Below are positions 1-6,504 of a DNA stretch of 27,682 nucleotides, in pieces. Source of the stretch: a virus; the IMG/VR virus record IMGVR_UViG_3300009314_000073, positions 1 through 27,682 of that record; one strand, given 5' to 3'. Position 1 is the first letter of the stretch, and each line of letters begins with the position of its first letter. A program made the translations under genes and the position numbers. The notes under the pieces are model-generated. The model saw only the letters and a list, made by a program, of their open reading frames with translations. It did no database searches and was not told the DNA's origin.

Positions 1-19
1 ACTTCCTGAAGGAGAATAG

Positions 20-229
20 ATGGTCTCATATATCGATACTCCATTAGATGTAGATAGTTACTTCCTGAAAGTCTACTGCGATCCGACCCGGGACGTTGAC
101 CGGAGCGCAAGAAACTATAGAGGCTGGAATAGTACCTGCATCAAGGCAACCAGATGGGCCGGGCCAGACGTAACCTGCCTGGATTGCCCACTAAAAGAGT
201 GTGTTTATCAAAGGAGTAAATATGGCTGA
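20..229 (+). CDS. small cysteine-rich protein, function unknown
   Basis: A 69-residue protein whose second half has four cysteines, the last three in a C-L-D-C-P-L-K-E-C pattern (about residues 54-61). Such a cluster could bind zinc or an iron-sulfur centre, but the fold cannot be named. Similar Cys-rich mini-proteins of unknown role occur next to replication genes in many phages. The start is supported by AAGGAG about 5 nt upstream. The stop overlaps the start of the replication initiator by 8 nt, so the two are probably translationally coupled. Confident that it is a gene; function unknown. Confidence 0.65.
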   Translation: MVSYIDTPLDVDSYFLKVYCDPTRDVDRSARNYRGWNSTCIKATRWAGPDVTCLDCPLKECVYQRSKYG

Positions 230-992
230 CCCGCAACCGGAAGATGCACACCTGAGAGTAGCGCACAGCATCAACGAAGCTATAATGCTAAGGGACTTCT
301 CCAAGCGCCAGCGGAAGATACTGGACCTTATCCTCCGGCTGTCCTGGGGCTGTGGCAAGAAGACCGCTATCATAACGCGGCAGAAGGACTTTGCCGTTGT
401 AGGGGTGGGTGAAGGGCATATCAAGGCAGAGGTTATATGGTTATTACAGAGCAAGATTATTTTTATAGAAGGTAATGAGTACCGGTTTAACAAGAATTTT
501 GATGATTGGCAAATATCAAGAGTCCATCCCTTTGAACCGGAAAAACTTACCGAAATGGTAAGATTAAACCTTATTAAAACTTACCAATTACCGAAACAGG
601 AAGAAAGTACTTACCGAAACGGTAAGTTTCTTGAGCCTGAGTTAGCCTCGCCTAAAGAAATATTAAAGAAATATATAAATAAAGAGGAACCAGATAATAA
701 TATTAATAATAATTACGAAAACAGAGAAATGGCTGAAAAGATATGGAGTGACGTGTTGGTGAAAATCAAGGGCCATGTCAGCAAGCCAAATTACAATACC
801 TGGTTTAGCAGGACGGTAGGGTTGTCGTGCGAGGATGGTGTTTTTAAGGTGCTGGCTCCCGCGACAGTTATTGACCACATAATGGGGAATATGTGCTCGA
901 TGGTGGAGATGTATATTATCGAGGTGGCCGGGGAAAGGATGAAAGTCCGTTTATACCCATTACAGGTTACTGGTCCAGAAGAGCCGCCGTAG
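222..992 (+). CDS. replication initiator: phage Rep_O-like N-terminal domain fused to a DnaA domain I-like C-terminus
   Basis: A 256-residue protein. Residues about 10-95 read like the winged-helix N-terminal domain of lambda O-type initiators: a helix with A-x-x-I-N-E-A-I-M, then F-S-K-R-Q-R-K-I-L-D-L-I and the L-S-W-G-C-G-K-K block. Residues about 170-240 match the DnaA N-terminal domain pattern (I-W-S-D-V-L, S-K-P-N-Y-N-T-W-F, then V-L-A-P-A). A lysine- and asparagine-rich linker (about 140-168) joins them. By family knowledge, the N-terminal domain should bind origin iterons and DnaA domain I-type folds bind the replicative helicase. So this protein may open the origin and recruit host DnaB by itself; that part is inference. 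ATG 222 is preferred over GTG 201 because AAGGAG lies at 211-216. The gene carries palindromic iterons and an AT-rich block at 546-720, as lambda O does. Confidence 0.8.
   Translation: MADPQPEDAHLRVAHSINEAIMLRDFSKRQRKILDLILRLSWGCGKKTAIITRQKDFAVVGVGEGHIKAEVIWLLQSKIIFIEGNEYRFNKNFDDWQISRVHPFEPEKLTEMVRLNLIKTYQLPKQEESTYRNGKFLEPELASPKEILKKYINKEEPDNNINNNYENREMAEKIWSDVLVKIKGHVSKPNYNTWFSRTVGLSCEDGVFKVLAPATVIDHIMGNMCSMVEMYIIEVAGERMKVRLYPLQVTGPEEPP
546..626. repeat. palindromic iterons inside the initiator gene
   Basis: Two 17-bp palindromes, CTTACC-GAAAT-GGTAAG at 546-562 and CTTACC-GAAAC-GGTAAG at 610-626, differ only at the last base of the 5-nt centre. A third, degenerate copy (14 of 17 positions match) lies at 587-603. 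Isolated half-sites are at 580-585 (CTTACC) and, more weakly, about 570-580. Approximate starts 546, 570, 587 and 610 give helical-turn-scale spacing. These are probably binding sites for the encoded initiator. Confidence 0.75.
546..720. other. putative lambda-type replication origin
   Basis: Iterons at 546-626 are followed by a very AT-rich block at about 655-720, in which nearly every codon is Lys, Asn, Ile, Tyr or Glu. This is the lambda ori arrangement: initiator sites then a DNA-unwinding element, all within the initiator coding sequence between its DNA-binding domain and its partner-binding domain. The iterons and AT block are seen directly; origin activity is inferred. Confidence 0.65.
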
Positions 993-1030
993 GTATGAGT
1001 GGCACAGGATAAAAAAATTGGAGGTCTCTA

Positions 1031-1270
1031 ATGAGTCTTAAAGATGAGATAGCAGAGATGTTAAGGAAACATGTTGGTGGTTCGTGGCATACTTATGAAG
1101 CGGATAGAGTCCTCACCAAATTCCGTGAGGCAGTGGACAGGGCGGAGAATCCCTTCCCAAACCATAGCGGTATTCACACCTATACATGGGGAGAAAAGCC
1201 AGCAGAGGAATGTGATAGATGTGCTTTTCACCATGCAAAATATTTAATACTAAAGGAACTGGACAGTTAG
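1031..1270 (+). CDS. small hypothetical protein
   Basis: A 79-residue protein with no recognised family. It starts with a charged helix (S-L-K-D-E-I-A-E-M-L-R-K-H) and ends in E-E-C-D-R-C-A-F-H-H-A-K, where a C-x-x-C followed by two His could hold a metal. GGAGG lies 6 nt before the ATG. It follows the initiator by 38 nt and is probably in the same early operon. Confidence 0.6.
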   Translation: MSLKDEIAEMLRKHVGGSWHTYEADRVLTKFREAVDRAENPFPNHSGIHTYTWGEKPAEECDRCAFHHAKYLILKELDS

Positions 1271-1289
1271 GTACTGTCGGGAGGATAAC

Positions 1290-1448
1290 ATGGGTGATAA
1301 AGAAGCAATAGAGATAATGAAAAAGCATGGTATGACCCAAGAGGAAGCAGAGGAATTTCTGGCAGGAACTAAAAAGGGCTGTGAGGATTATAAAAAGGGC
1401 AATATGCGCCGGTGGAGTGATGTTAAAAAGGAGCTTGGTTTAGATTAA
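1290..1448 (+). CDS. small hypothetical protein (52 aa)
   Basis: A short ORF with a strong GGAGG (1280-1284) 5 nt before its ATG. It encodes a mostly helical, charged 52-residue peptide: an E-A-I-E-I-M-K-K-H stretch, then M-T-Q-E-E-A-E-E-F, ending K-K-E-L-G-L-D. It sits between two real genes in the same direction and without overlap. The T-Q-E-E-A-E-E-F section could be part of a helix-turn-helix, but it is too short to place. No function is assigned. Confidence 0.5.
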   Translation: MGDKEAIEIMKKHGMTQEEAEEFLAGTKKGCEDYKKGNMRRWSDVKKELGLD

Positions 1449-1488
1449 ATAGACAGTAGCCTACAGAAGGAAGTGGAATAGGAGGGGA

Positions 1489-1797
1489 ATGAAGCGTACA
1501 GGGATAAAGCTACCAGCTACAACCGAGACTGAATTAAGAGAGCAGATAAGAGACTTAGCGAATCTCTTTGGCTGGAAATTCTACTTTACCTGGACATCGA
1601 TGCACAGTCCTAGAGGTATGCCAGACCTGATACTATGCCGGCAGCCCCGGTTGATATTTGCCGAATTGAAAACAGAGAAGGGTATTGTATCGGAGCACCA
1701 GCAGGATTGGCTTGATTTGCTTGGGGAATGCCCGGGGATTGAGGTATATTTGTGGAGACCATCGGACATTGAGGAAATAGCGGAGGTATTGAGATGA
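1489..1797 (+). CDS. VRR-NUC domain nuclease
   Basis: A 102-residue single-domain protein matching the VRR-NUC branch of the PD-(D/E)xK nuclease fold. An early helix carries E15 (T-E-T-E-L-R-E-Q). G43-M-P-D46-L-I supplies the metal-binding Asp, and E59-L-K61 follows as the E-x-K motif. Q71-Q-D-W-L matches the conserved Gln helix. Stand-alone VRR-NUC proteins are common near phage replication genes and are thought to act on branched or flapped DNA; the substrate here is not visible. The ribosome site GGAGGGG is very close to the ATG. Length fits the family. Confidence 0.85.
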   Translation: MKRTGIKLPATTETELREQIRDLANLFGWKFYFTWTSMHSPRGMPDLILCRQPRLIFAELKTEKGIVSEHQQDWLDLLGECPGIEVYLWRPSDIEEIAEVLR

Positions 1798-1835
1798 ACG
1801 ATAAGTGGTGCAGAAGGAGGATTAAAAGGAGTTAG

Positions 1836-2255
1836 ATGTACAGTAATAGGGTTATCAGATGGATACTGGATAACTATGCGGAATTATCAGCCGGTAAACT
1901 GCCTGACGGTATAGATGATTATGGAGTTAAGATACTGCTTGGGTCCCGGCAGCAAGCTCCGTATGAGTTGGCTAGAATATATTTAGCTGATGTGGACCGT
2001 GCCATGAGTGAGTTAAACCCTACTCAGCGCTTTGTTATTCTGGCGTTGGGTATAGACAATTACTCTGTTAACGACTGTGCGTACTGGTGCCAGAAAAATC
2101 CCGACGACATAGCCGAGATAGAGAGACATAGTATTAACCGGATGGTAAGTTTGTTAAACGGCAGGTCAATATTGCCGAGATTTAACGGTAAGCAGTATTT
2201 AAGCAAGAAACAACTCCAGGAAAGAGCTAAGAGACGAAAGAACAGGAGGCGGTAA
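1836..2255 (+). CDS. sigma-region-4-like transcription regulator (possible late-gene activator or antiterminator)
   Basis: A 139-residue protein. Residues about 53-108 read like sigma-70 region 4 or ArpU/RinA-type phage regulators: A-M-S-E-L-N-P-T-Q-R-F-V-I-L-A-L-G, then a loop, then a D-D-I-A-E-I-E-R helix and S-I-N-R-M-V-S-L-L. The C-terminus is strongly basic (K-K-Q-L-Q-E-R-A-K-R-R-K-N-R-R-R) and suits nucleic acid binding. Two SD-like sequences precede the start. It sits directly before the regulatory gap and late genes, the usual place for a late regulator such as lambda Q or RinA. Function is inferred from the motif and position; no exact family is claimed. Confidence 0.5.
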   Translation: MYSNRVIRWILDNYAELSAGKLPDGIDDYGVKILLGSRQQAPYELARIYLADVDRAMSELNPTQRFVILALGIDNYSVNDCAYWCQKNPDDIAEIERHSINRMVSLLNGRSILPRFNGKQYLSKKQLQERAKRRKNRRR

Positions 2256-2257
2256 TT

Positions 2258-2466
2258 ATGGATAACAATATATGTCTAAGGCGGAAGGCTTAGGGATAAC
2301 TCAAAAAGAATTGGCTTATACGTGTTTTATGTGTATTGGTACATTACGGGCTGTAGAGAAGGGGAAACGCATCCCCTTGCCCGATGAGAGAAAGTTGTTC
2401 TGTAAAGCATTGGAATGTAATCCTGAATATTTGTTCCCGTATAAAGGTGATATATATCCCGTGTAA
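2258..2466 (+). pseudogene. XRE-family HTH protein, apparently frameshifted
   Basis: An ATG at 2258 with GGAGG at 2245-2249 (8-nt spacing) encodes M-D-N-N-I-C-L-R-R-K-A and then hits TAG at 2291-2293. The overlapping frame, open from 2272 to 2466, continues as L-G-I-T-Q-K-E-L-A, then G-T-L-R-A-V-E-K-G-K-R-I-P and A-L-E-C-N-P-E-Y-L-F. Joined, the two halves make a normal XRE/Cro HTH of about 68 residues. The ATG at 2272 has no SD and would lack helix 1. So the gene has lost one base near 2290, or uses -1 frameshifting, or the sequence has an error there. The product would be a small DNA-binding regulator. Confidence 0.65.
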
Positions 2467-2524
2467 TTCCTCACGCTCAACACTTTTCGGGTGAGACTGA
2501 GTGTAAACGATACTAGAAAAGGTA

Positions 2525-2543
2525 TTGACATATATGGTATAAT
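2525..2543 (+). promoter_or_regulatory. putative extended -10 promoter before the late genes
   Basis: TGG-TATAAT (2535-2543) is a perfect -10 with the extended TG element. TTGACA at 2525-2530 is only 7 nt from it, too close to act as its -35. Transcription would start near 2550, about 10 nt before a terminator stem. The string TATATGGTAT is shared with the promoter at 25933-25961. Confidence 0.55.
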
Positions 2544-2559
2544 AAGAATGTTGGAATAT

Positions 2560-2588
2560 GCCCGCACTTAGTTGAGCGGGCTTTTTTT
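2560..2588 (+). terminator. intrinsic terminator upstream of terS
   Basis: Stem GCCCGC (2560-2565) with GCGGGC (2576-2581), a 10-nt loop, then seven T at 2582-2588. It lies between the regulatory genes and the small terminase gene and directly downstream of a promoter-like element. Confidence 0.8.
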
Positions 2589-2595
2589 ATTGGCG

Positions 2596-2632
2596 GAAGC
2601 CCCGGGGTTTTTCTCCTTTCCCCCGGGGCTTC
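2596..2632. repeat. 12-bp perfect inverted repeat before terS
   Basis: GAAGCCCCGGGG (2596-2607) pairs perfectly with CCCCGGGGCTTC (2621-2632) across a 13-nt pyrimidine loop. No T-run follows, so it is not a standard terminator. It could stabilise or process the late mRNA, be a second pause site, or be a packaging-related site. It ends about 33 nt before the terS ATG. Confidence 0.7.
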
Positions 2633-2665
2633 TTCTATGGTCATAGGTGGGAGCCAGGGGAAACT

Positions 2666-3163
2666 ATGGTTACTAAGAATAATAAAAAGAAAGAGATATC
2701 ACAGGCTTCGACCTGCCAGAATAAAAAGCTGTTCCTTGAGAAATATCCCGAATATGGCAGCGTTGGGGCTACTATGGCAGCAATTGGGGTTAAATGCCGC
2801 CGCACGTTCTACAAATGGCTGGATGCAGATCCGGCTTTCAAGGAACAGTACGAAACAGAACTTCTCCCGAACCGCAGGGATGAGCTGGTATCTTTGCTTT
2901 ATCGTGTGGCCACAGGGCGGCTTGGTACGCACGTTAAAACATATATCAGGAAAGACGGCACAGAAACTACCGAGGAAGTACCCAACGAGATACCCGCCAC
3001 GCAGCTAACCGGCATATTCGGATTCCTGAAAGCTACAGACCATAACGATATACCGGACTCACCAGACCGCCTGCATTTTACGGAGAAACATCAACTGGAG
3101 ATGGCTGGCAAAGGTGGAGGTCCGGTGAAGATTGTAGTGGTAGAAGATGGCAATGACCAGTAG
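2666..3163 (+). CDS. terS: terminase small subunit
   Basis: A 165-residue protein. Residues about 24-60 form an HTH of the type seen in phage small terminases and phBC6A51-like proteins (Y-G-S-V-G-A-T-M-A-A-I-G-V, then R-R-T-F-Y-K-W-L-D-A-D-P-A-F-K). A helical oligomerisation section follows, and then a C-terminal tail ending in V-K-I-V-V-V-E-D. It would recognise the packaging start site and load the large subunit. Its last 17 nt overlap the terL start, which is the usual coupling and the strongest contextual support. The SD is a modest AGGGG. Confidence 0.75.
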   Translation: MVTKNNKKKEISQASTCQNKKLFLEKYPEYGSVGATMAAIGVKCRRTFYKWLDADPAFKEQYETELLPNRRDELVSLLYRVATGRLGTHVKTYIRKDGTETTEEVPNEIPATQLTGIFGFLKATDHNDIPDSPDRLHFTEKHQLEMAGKGGGPVKIVVVEDGNDQ

Positions 3164-4487
3164 AGAGTACAAAGTCCATCTGCGTTCATCCTCTGAGCAT
3201 GAATCACAGGACAGATTTATAACCTCTGTCACTAAGCGGATAATCATTAAGGCTGGTAGACGTGGGGGAAAGACTGTAGGAGTGGCTAAGAGGGCTGTTA
3301 AACGGTTCCTGGCGGGCAGACGTGTACTATATGCAGCTCCCACTTCAGAGCAGACGGCGGCGTTCTGGTTTGAAGTGAAAAGGTCGCTCCAAGAGCCGAT
3401 AGATGCCGGTGTACTCAGGAAAGACGAGACCCGGCAGATAATAGAGGTAGCCGGTACAAAACAGGCTATCAAAGCAAAAACAGCCTGGAATGCTGATAGT
3501 CTGCGCGGTGACTACGCAGACGACCTGATAATGGATGAGTATCAACTCATGAATGAGGATGCCTGGTCGGATGTTGGTCAGCCCATGTTGCTGGATAACA
3601 ACGGTGATGCAGTATTTATATTCACTCCTCCAAGCCTCAAATCAACCGGTGTCAGTAAAGCCAAAGACCCTCGCCATGCTTCTAAGATGTTTAAGAGAGC
3701 ACAGGCCGATGTGACCGGGTTATGGGAAGCGATACATTTCACCTCGCACGATAATCCGTTTATATCTAACGAGGCATTACAGATAATCACTGCCGATATG
3801 TCACTGGACAGCTACCGCCGTGAGATTATGGCTATGGACGATGAAATAGAGCATTCATGGCTGGTCTACGGTGTATTCAACGAGACATTGTGCAAATGTA
3901 AGCGGTTCGAGATACCTACGACATGGCCGGTATACTCCGGTCACGACTTCGGCATTGCTAATCCCGCAGCATTGTTTGTAGCGCAGAATCCGGGGCAGGA
4001 TGAGCCGAGGACATCAACTTTCAACCAGGTGCGCAAGGGCGATTTCGTCATATTCAGGGAATACTGCCCTGGCGGTGGATTATCAGCGTTTAACCACATT
4101 GAAAACTACAAAGAGATTACAGCCGGTTACACGATAAGGCGCAGTGTTGGCGGTAATCTGACAGGCGAGGATGATTCAAGAAGTCTTTACACTTCGCATG
4201 GCTGGCCCATAATGCCCCCGAAGTTTGCCAAGATTAACCCGCAGATAGACCGGGTAATAGGTTTAATGGAGCTTAACAAGCTACACATATTCGAGGACTT
4301 GCACAACCTGTTACTCCAGATAGCTAACTGCCTGTGGGTACTGGATGATGAGAACAAGCCGACTAACAAGATAGACCAGGAAGCTAAATATCATATGCTG
4401 GCTTGCCTCAGATACATTATGAGTGATTTTGCCCCTGAGACGGCTAACGCAACACCAGGATTCAAAGTACATAAATGCAGGATGTGA
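3147..4487 (+). CDS. terL: terminase large subunit (packaging ATPase-nuclease)
   Basis: A 446-residue protein, typical of TerL. Walker A is G37-R-R-G-G-K-T43. Walker B is L127-I-M-D-E-Y, with E131 as the catalytic carboxylate, followed by a Q-L-M motif. The coupling motif is F-I-F-T-P-P (about 157-162). The RNase H-like nuclease domain begins with H-D267-F-G-I-A-N-P. The C-terminal Y-H-M-L-A-C-L-R-Y-I (415-424) corresponds to the conserved last nuclease helix, although the usual Asp there appears as His or neighbouring residues. The protein cuts concatemeric DNA and pumps it into the prohead through the portal encoded next. Confidence 0.95.
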   Translation: MAMTSREYKVHLRSSSEHESQDRFITSVTKRIIIKAGRRGGKTVGVAKRAVKRFLAGRRVLYAAPTSEQTAAFWFEVKRSLQEPIDAGVLRKDETRQIIEVAGTKQAIKAKTAWNADSLRGDYADDLIMDEYQLMNEDAWSDVGQPMLLDNNGDAVFIFTPPSLKSTGVSKAKDPRHASKMFKRAQADVTGLWEAIHFTSHDNPFISNEALQIITADMSLDSYRREIMAMDDEIEHSWLVYGVFNETLCKCKRFEIPTTWPVYSGHDFGIANPAALFVAQNPGQDEPRTSTFNQVRKGDFVIFREYCPGGGLSAFNHIENYKEITAGYTIRRSVGGNLTGEDDSRSLYTSHGWPIMPPKFAKINPQIDRVIGLMELNKLHIFEDLHNLLLQIANCLWVLDDENKPTNKIDQEAKYHMLACLRYIMSDFAPETANATPGFKVHKCRM

Positions 4488-4491
4488 TTGT

Positions 4492-6162
4492 ATGGCACAT
4501 GATTTGAAAGAGATTACAGACAAAGAGAAACTCGAATCTGATTTGAGAACACGGTTTGATAATGACCGTAAACTGCATACCGGCGTAGAGTATAAAATGG
4601 AGAACACAAAAAGCGAGACGATTGACGATGTTATTAACGTTACTCCTCCCAATCTAAAGCTGTTCGGCAATGAGATAATCAGTACGATATGCAAAGCTAT
4701 TCAGCAAATAGTTGTCTCGTACGACAAAGATGATCAGGACAAGGCGGCAGAAGTAGAGAATATACTGAGTGCTGCGCTGGTAGGGGCTGACGACCTTCTG
4801 ATGGCTACTGACGAGTTTCCGCTAAAGTGGTCTGCTGTGGAGCAAAACTGTGTTTTCGGCAGAATGGCTGCCCGGGTAATGTTTCAGAAAGACGGTAAAC
4901 TGGTGGAACAAAACATATTACCGTATGACCAGGAGTTTTTCTGTTGTGACTACAACGGGCGGGACATGGCATGGAGCAGCTACAAAATTGAGAAAACCCC
5001 TGCCATGATGAAGGCTGAGTTTGGTATGGATGTAAACTCAAATACCTGGGTGCGTGAGGTTTGGGACACGGAGAATTGCACAATTTACCTGAACGATAAA
5101 GAGCCGATACTCAACCAGTTTCAGAATCCCTTTGGCTACGTGCCGGTAGTGTATCAAAAAGTGCTTTACGGCACGTCACTCAAACATAAGGACGTACAGA
5201 AATATACCGGCGAGAGCGTCTATTACATGGTCCGGGACATATGGGACAATTACTGCATGAATCTGTCTATCTACCAGAGCATGAATTTTTACAACTTCAA
5301 AAAGACCTACCTGCGGAAGTTAGACCCGAATAGACTAGGAAGCGATCTTAACAGTGCCGAGCAGATTACCGAATATCCGGTAGGTCCCGGTAAAGTTATA
5401 GATATGCTGACTACTGAGGATATGACACCGTTGGAGATAACAGACCTCACCAGAGCGGGGCAACTGATATACTCCATACTCAGCCAATTAGTCCAGGACT
5501 GCACATTCCCCGCTCATGCCTATGGTTCACTCAATATACCCCTTTCCGGTGTGGCGCTCATGGAACTGACCGAGGGCATGGGTAACAAGATTGCTCCACG
5601 CATTCAGGCACTTGGATTGTTCTACCGGCGGATGTGCAATATGATAGCCAGCCAGCTACAGGCTATAGGCGGTACGGTTATGCTGGGCGAATACGGACGT
5701 GAAAAGAAGTATGAGACCGCAGTGCTCAGAGGTGAATATACTATCCAGTTGGAGTACAATACCAAGTCGGAAACTGAGGATATTGCCAGGTTTGCCAAAG
5801 CGGACAAGGCAAGTGAATATTTTGATGAGGAAACAGTGCTGGCAGATGTGCTGAAGGTTAAAAACCCGGCTGGAATACTGGCAAAGATACGAGCGGAGAA
5901 AGCATCAGAGTTGTCTCCCGTGCTGAATATGCGGGATACTATTAAATCTTTGATTAACCAGGAACGCAACGAGGAAGCGTGGATTGTGTATTACCAGTTG
6001 CAAGACTATCTGGACGGTAGAGGTCAAATGCCGGTACCGGCTGATGGAGGAAAACAACAGCAACCAGGCAAGCCAATGATAGACCTGTTTGGCGATGCTG
6101 GTAAAGAGCCTGCACGTAAAGAGTTACCGGATGAGATGAGAGAAAATGCACTTAGACTATGA
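4492..6162 (+). CDS. portal protein
   Basis: A 556-residue protein directly after terL, where the portal is expected. It shows portal-like features: an N-terminal helical part (K-L-F-G-N-E-I-I-S-T-I), a long central alpha/beta region, a Y-Y-M-V-R-D-I-W-D-N-Y-C helix followed by a Tyr/Asn/Phe-rich segment, and a long C-terminal helical crown. The last part has a Gln/Pro-rich tail. ATG 4492 is chosen over in-frame ATG 4423 because the latter lies well inside terL. The SD is weak (AGGAT). The portal is the dodecameric DNA channel at one vertex and the docking site of terminase and connector proteins. No close family is named; the call rests on length and position as well as sequence. Confidence 0.8.
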   Translation: MAHDLKEITDKEKLESDLRTRFDNDRKLHTGVEYKMENTKSETIDDVINVTPPNLKLFGNEIISTICKAIQQIVVSYDKDDQDKAAEVENILSAALVGADDLLMATDEFPLKWSAVEQNCVFGRMAARVMFQKDGKLVEQNILPYDQEFFCCDYNGRDMAWSSYKIEKTPAMMKAEFGMDVNSNTWVREVWDTENCTIYLNDKEPILNQFQNPFGYVPVVYQKVLYGTSLKHKDVQKYTGESVYYMVRDIWDNYCMNLSIYQSMNFYNFKKTYLRKLDPNRLGSDLNSAEQITEYPVGPGKVIDMLTTEDMTPLEITDLTRAGQLIYSILSQLVQDCTFPAHAYGSLNIPLSGVALMELTEGMGNKIAPRIQALGLFYRRMCNMIASQLQAIGGTVMLGEYGREKKYETAVLRGEYTIQLEYNTKSETEDIARFAKADKASEYFDEETVLADVLKVKNPAGILAKIRAEKASELSPVLNMRDTIKSLINQERNEEAWIVYYQLQDYLDGRGQMPVPADGGKQQQPGKPMIDLFGDAGKEPARKELPDEMRENALRL

Positions 6163-6331
6163 AAATCTGGAAAAGGTCTGCCAATTATATTCTGATAATC
6201 TGAAGAACCTTAGCTTTGAAGAAAAGCGGTTTACGCTCGAAGCTTTGCAAATCAAAGTATTAATTGATAATGAGAAGGTGAAAGTAGAAGGAGCTATACC
6301 ATACCGAATGATAAACAGAGCGTGGTATTAA
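6146..6331 (+). CDS. short ORF resembling the C-terminal tip of a serine recombinase
   Basis: A 61-residue ORF overlapping the portal stop by 17 nt. Its core, N-L-S-F-E-E-K-R-F-T-L-E-A-L then K-V-L-I-D and V-K-V-E-G-A-I-P, strongly resembles the last segment of large serine recombinases (typical pattern: L-T-x-E-E-K-R, L-x-A-L, V-x-I-D-G, I-x-G-A-I-P). The catalytic domain is absent, so it cannot recombine DNA. It may be a decayed recombinase remnant or a domesticated small domain. No strong SD. Confidence 0.5.
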   Translation: MHLDYENLEKVCQLYSDNLKNLSFEEKRFTLEALQIKVLIDNEKVKVEGAIPYRMINRAWY

Positions 6332-6345
6332 ACTGAGGTAGCATT

Positions 6346-6483
6346 ATGAAAAAGCTGACGATGGCAGAAGTAGACAAGATGATATTTAAGCGGTTAGAAA
6401 GAGCCGATAGAGGGAAATTAGGGGATTTGGTACGGCAGGCATTAAAAAAGTTTAAGGGGACAGGTAGACAAGATGACATTTAA
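6346..6483 (+). CDS. small ORF duplicating the start of the following giant gene
   Basis: A 45-residue basic peptide. Its residues 12-22 (M-I-F-K-R-L-E-R-A-D-R) are nearly the same as residues 1-11 of the giant protein (M-T-F-K-R-L-E-R-A-D-R), because 41 bp of DNA are duplicated. Its stop codon lies 11 nt inside the giant ORF. A TGAGG about 8 nt before the ATG could serve as SD. It may be a leader peptide coupled to the giant gene or a leftover of the duplication. Confidence 0.4.
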   Translation: MKKLTMAEVDKMIFKRLERADRGKLGDLVRQALKKFKGTGRQDDI

Positions 6484-6504
6484 GCGGTTAGAAAGAGCCG
6501 ATAG
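6370..6504 (+). repeat. 41-bp direct repeat around the start of the giant gene
   Basis: Copies at 6370-6410 and 6464-6504 match at 40 of 41 positions, 94 bp apart. The second copy contains the ATG of the giant ORF (6473). Because 94 is not a multiple of 3, the copies lie in different frames with respect to each other, but both are read from an ATG in the same phase within the repeat. Confidence 0.9.

Noticed and set aside
1794-1835. 13-residue frame after the VRR-NUC gene
   Set aside because: ATGA overlap and good purine content, but it is only 13 codons and consists mostly of the ribosome site of the next gene read as Arg/Lys codons.
2525-2530. TTGACA as -35 for the TATAAT at 2538
   Set aside because: The spacer is only 7 bp, so it cannot pair with that -10; the promoter call rests on the extended -10 instead.
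2596-2632. GC-rich palindrome as a cos or pac site
   Set aside because: Position just before terS makes it tempting, but no terminase-site pattern is visible and a hairpin role in RNA is equally likely.
2637-3008. 123-residue + strand frame overlapping terS
   Set aside because: It overlaps the well-supported small terminase in another frame, has no SD, and its translation has the look of an out-of-frame reading (Ser/Arg/Trp-rich).
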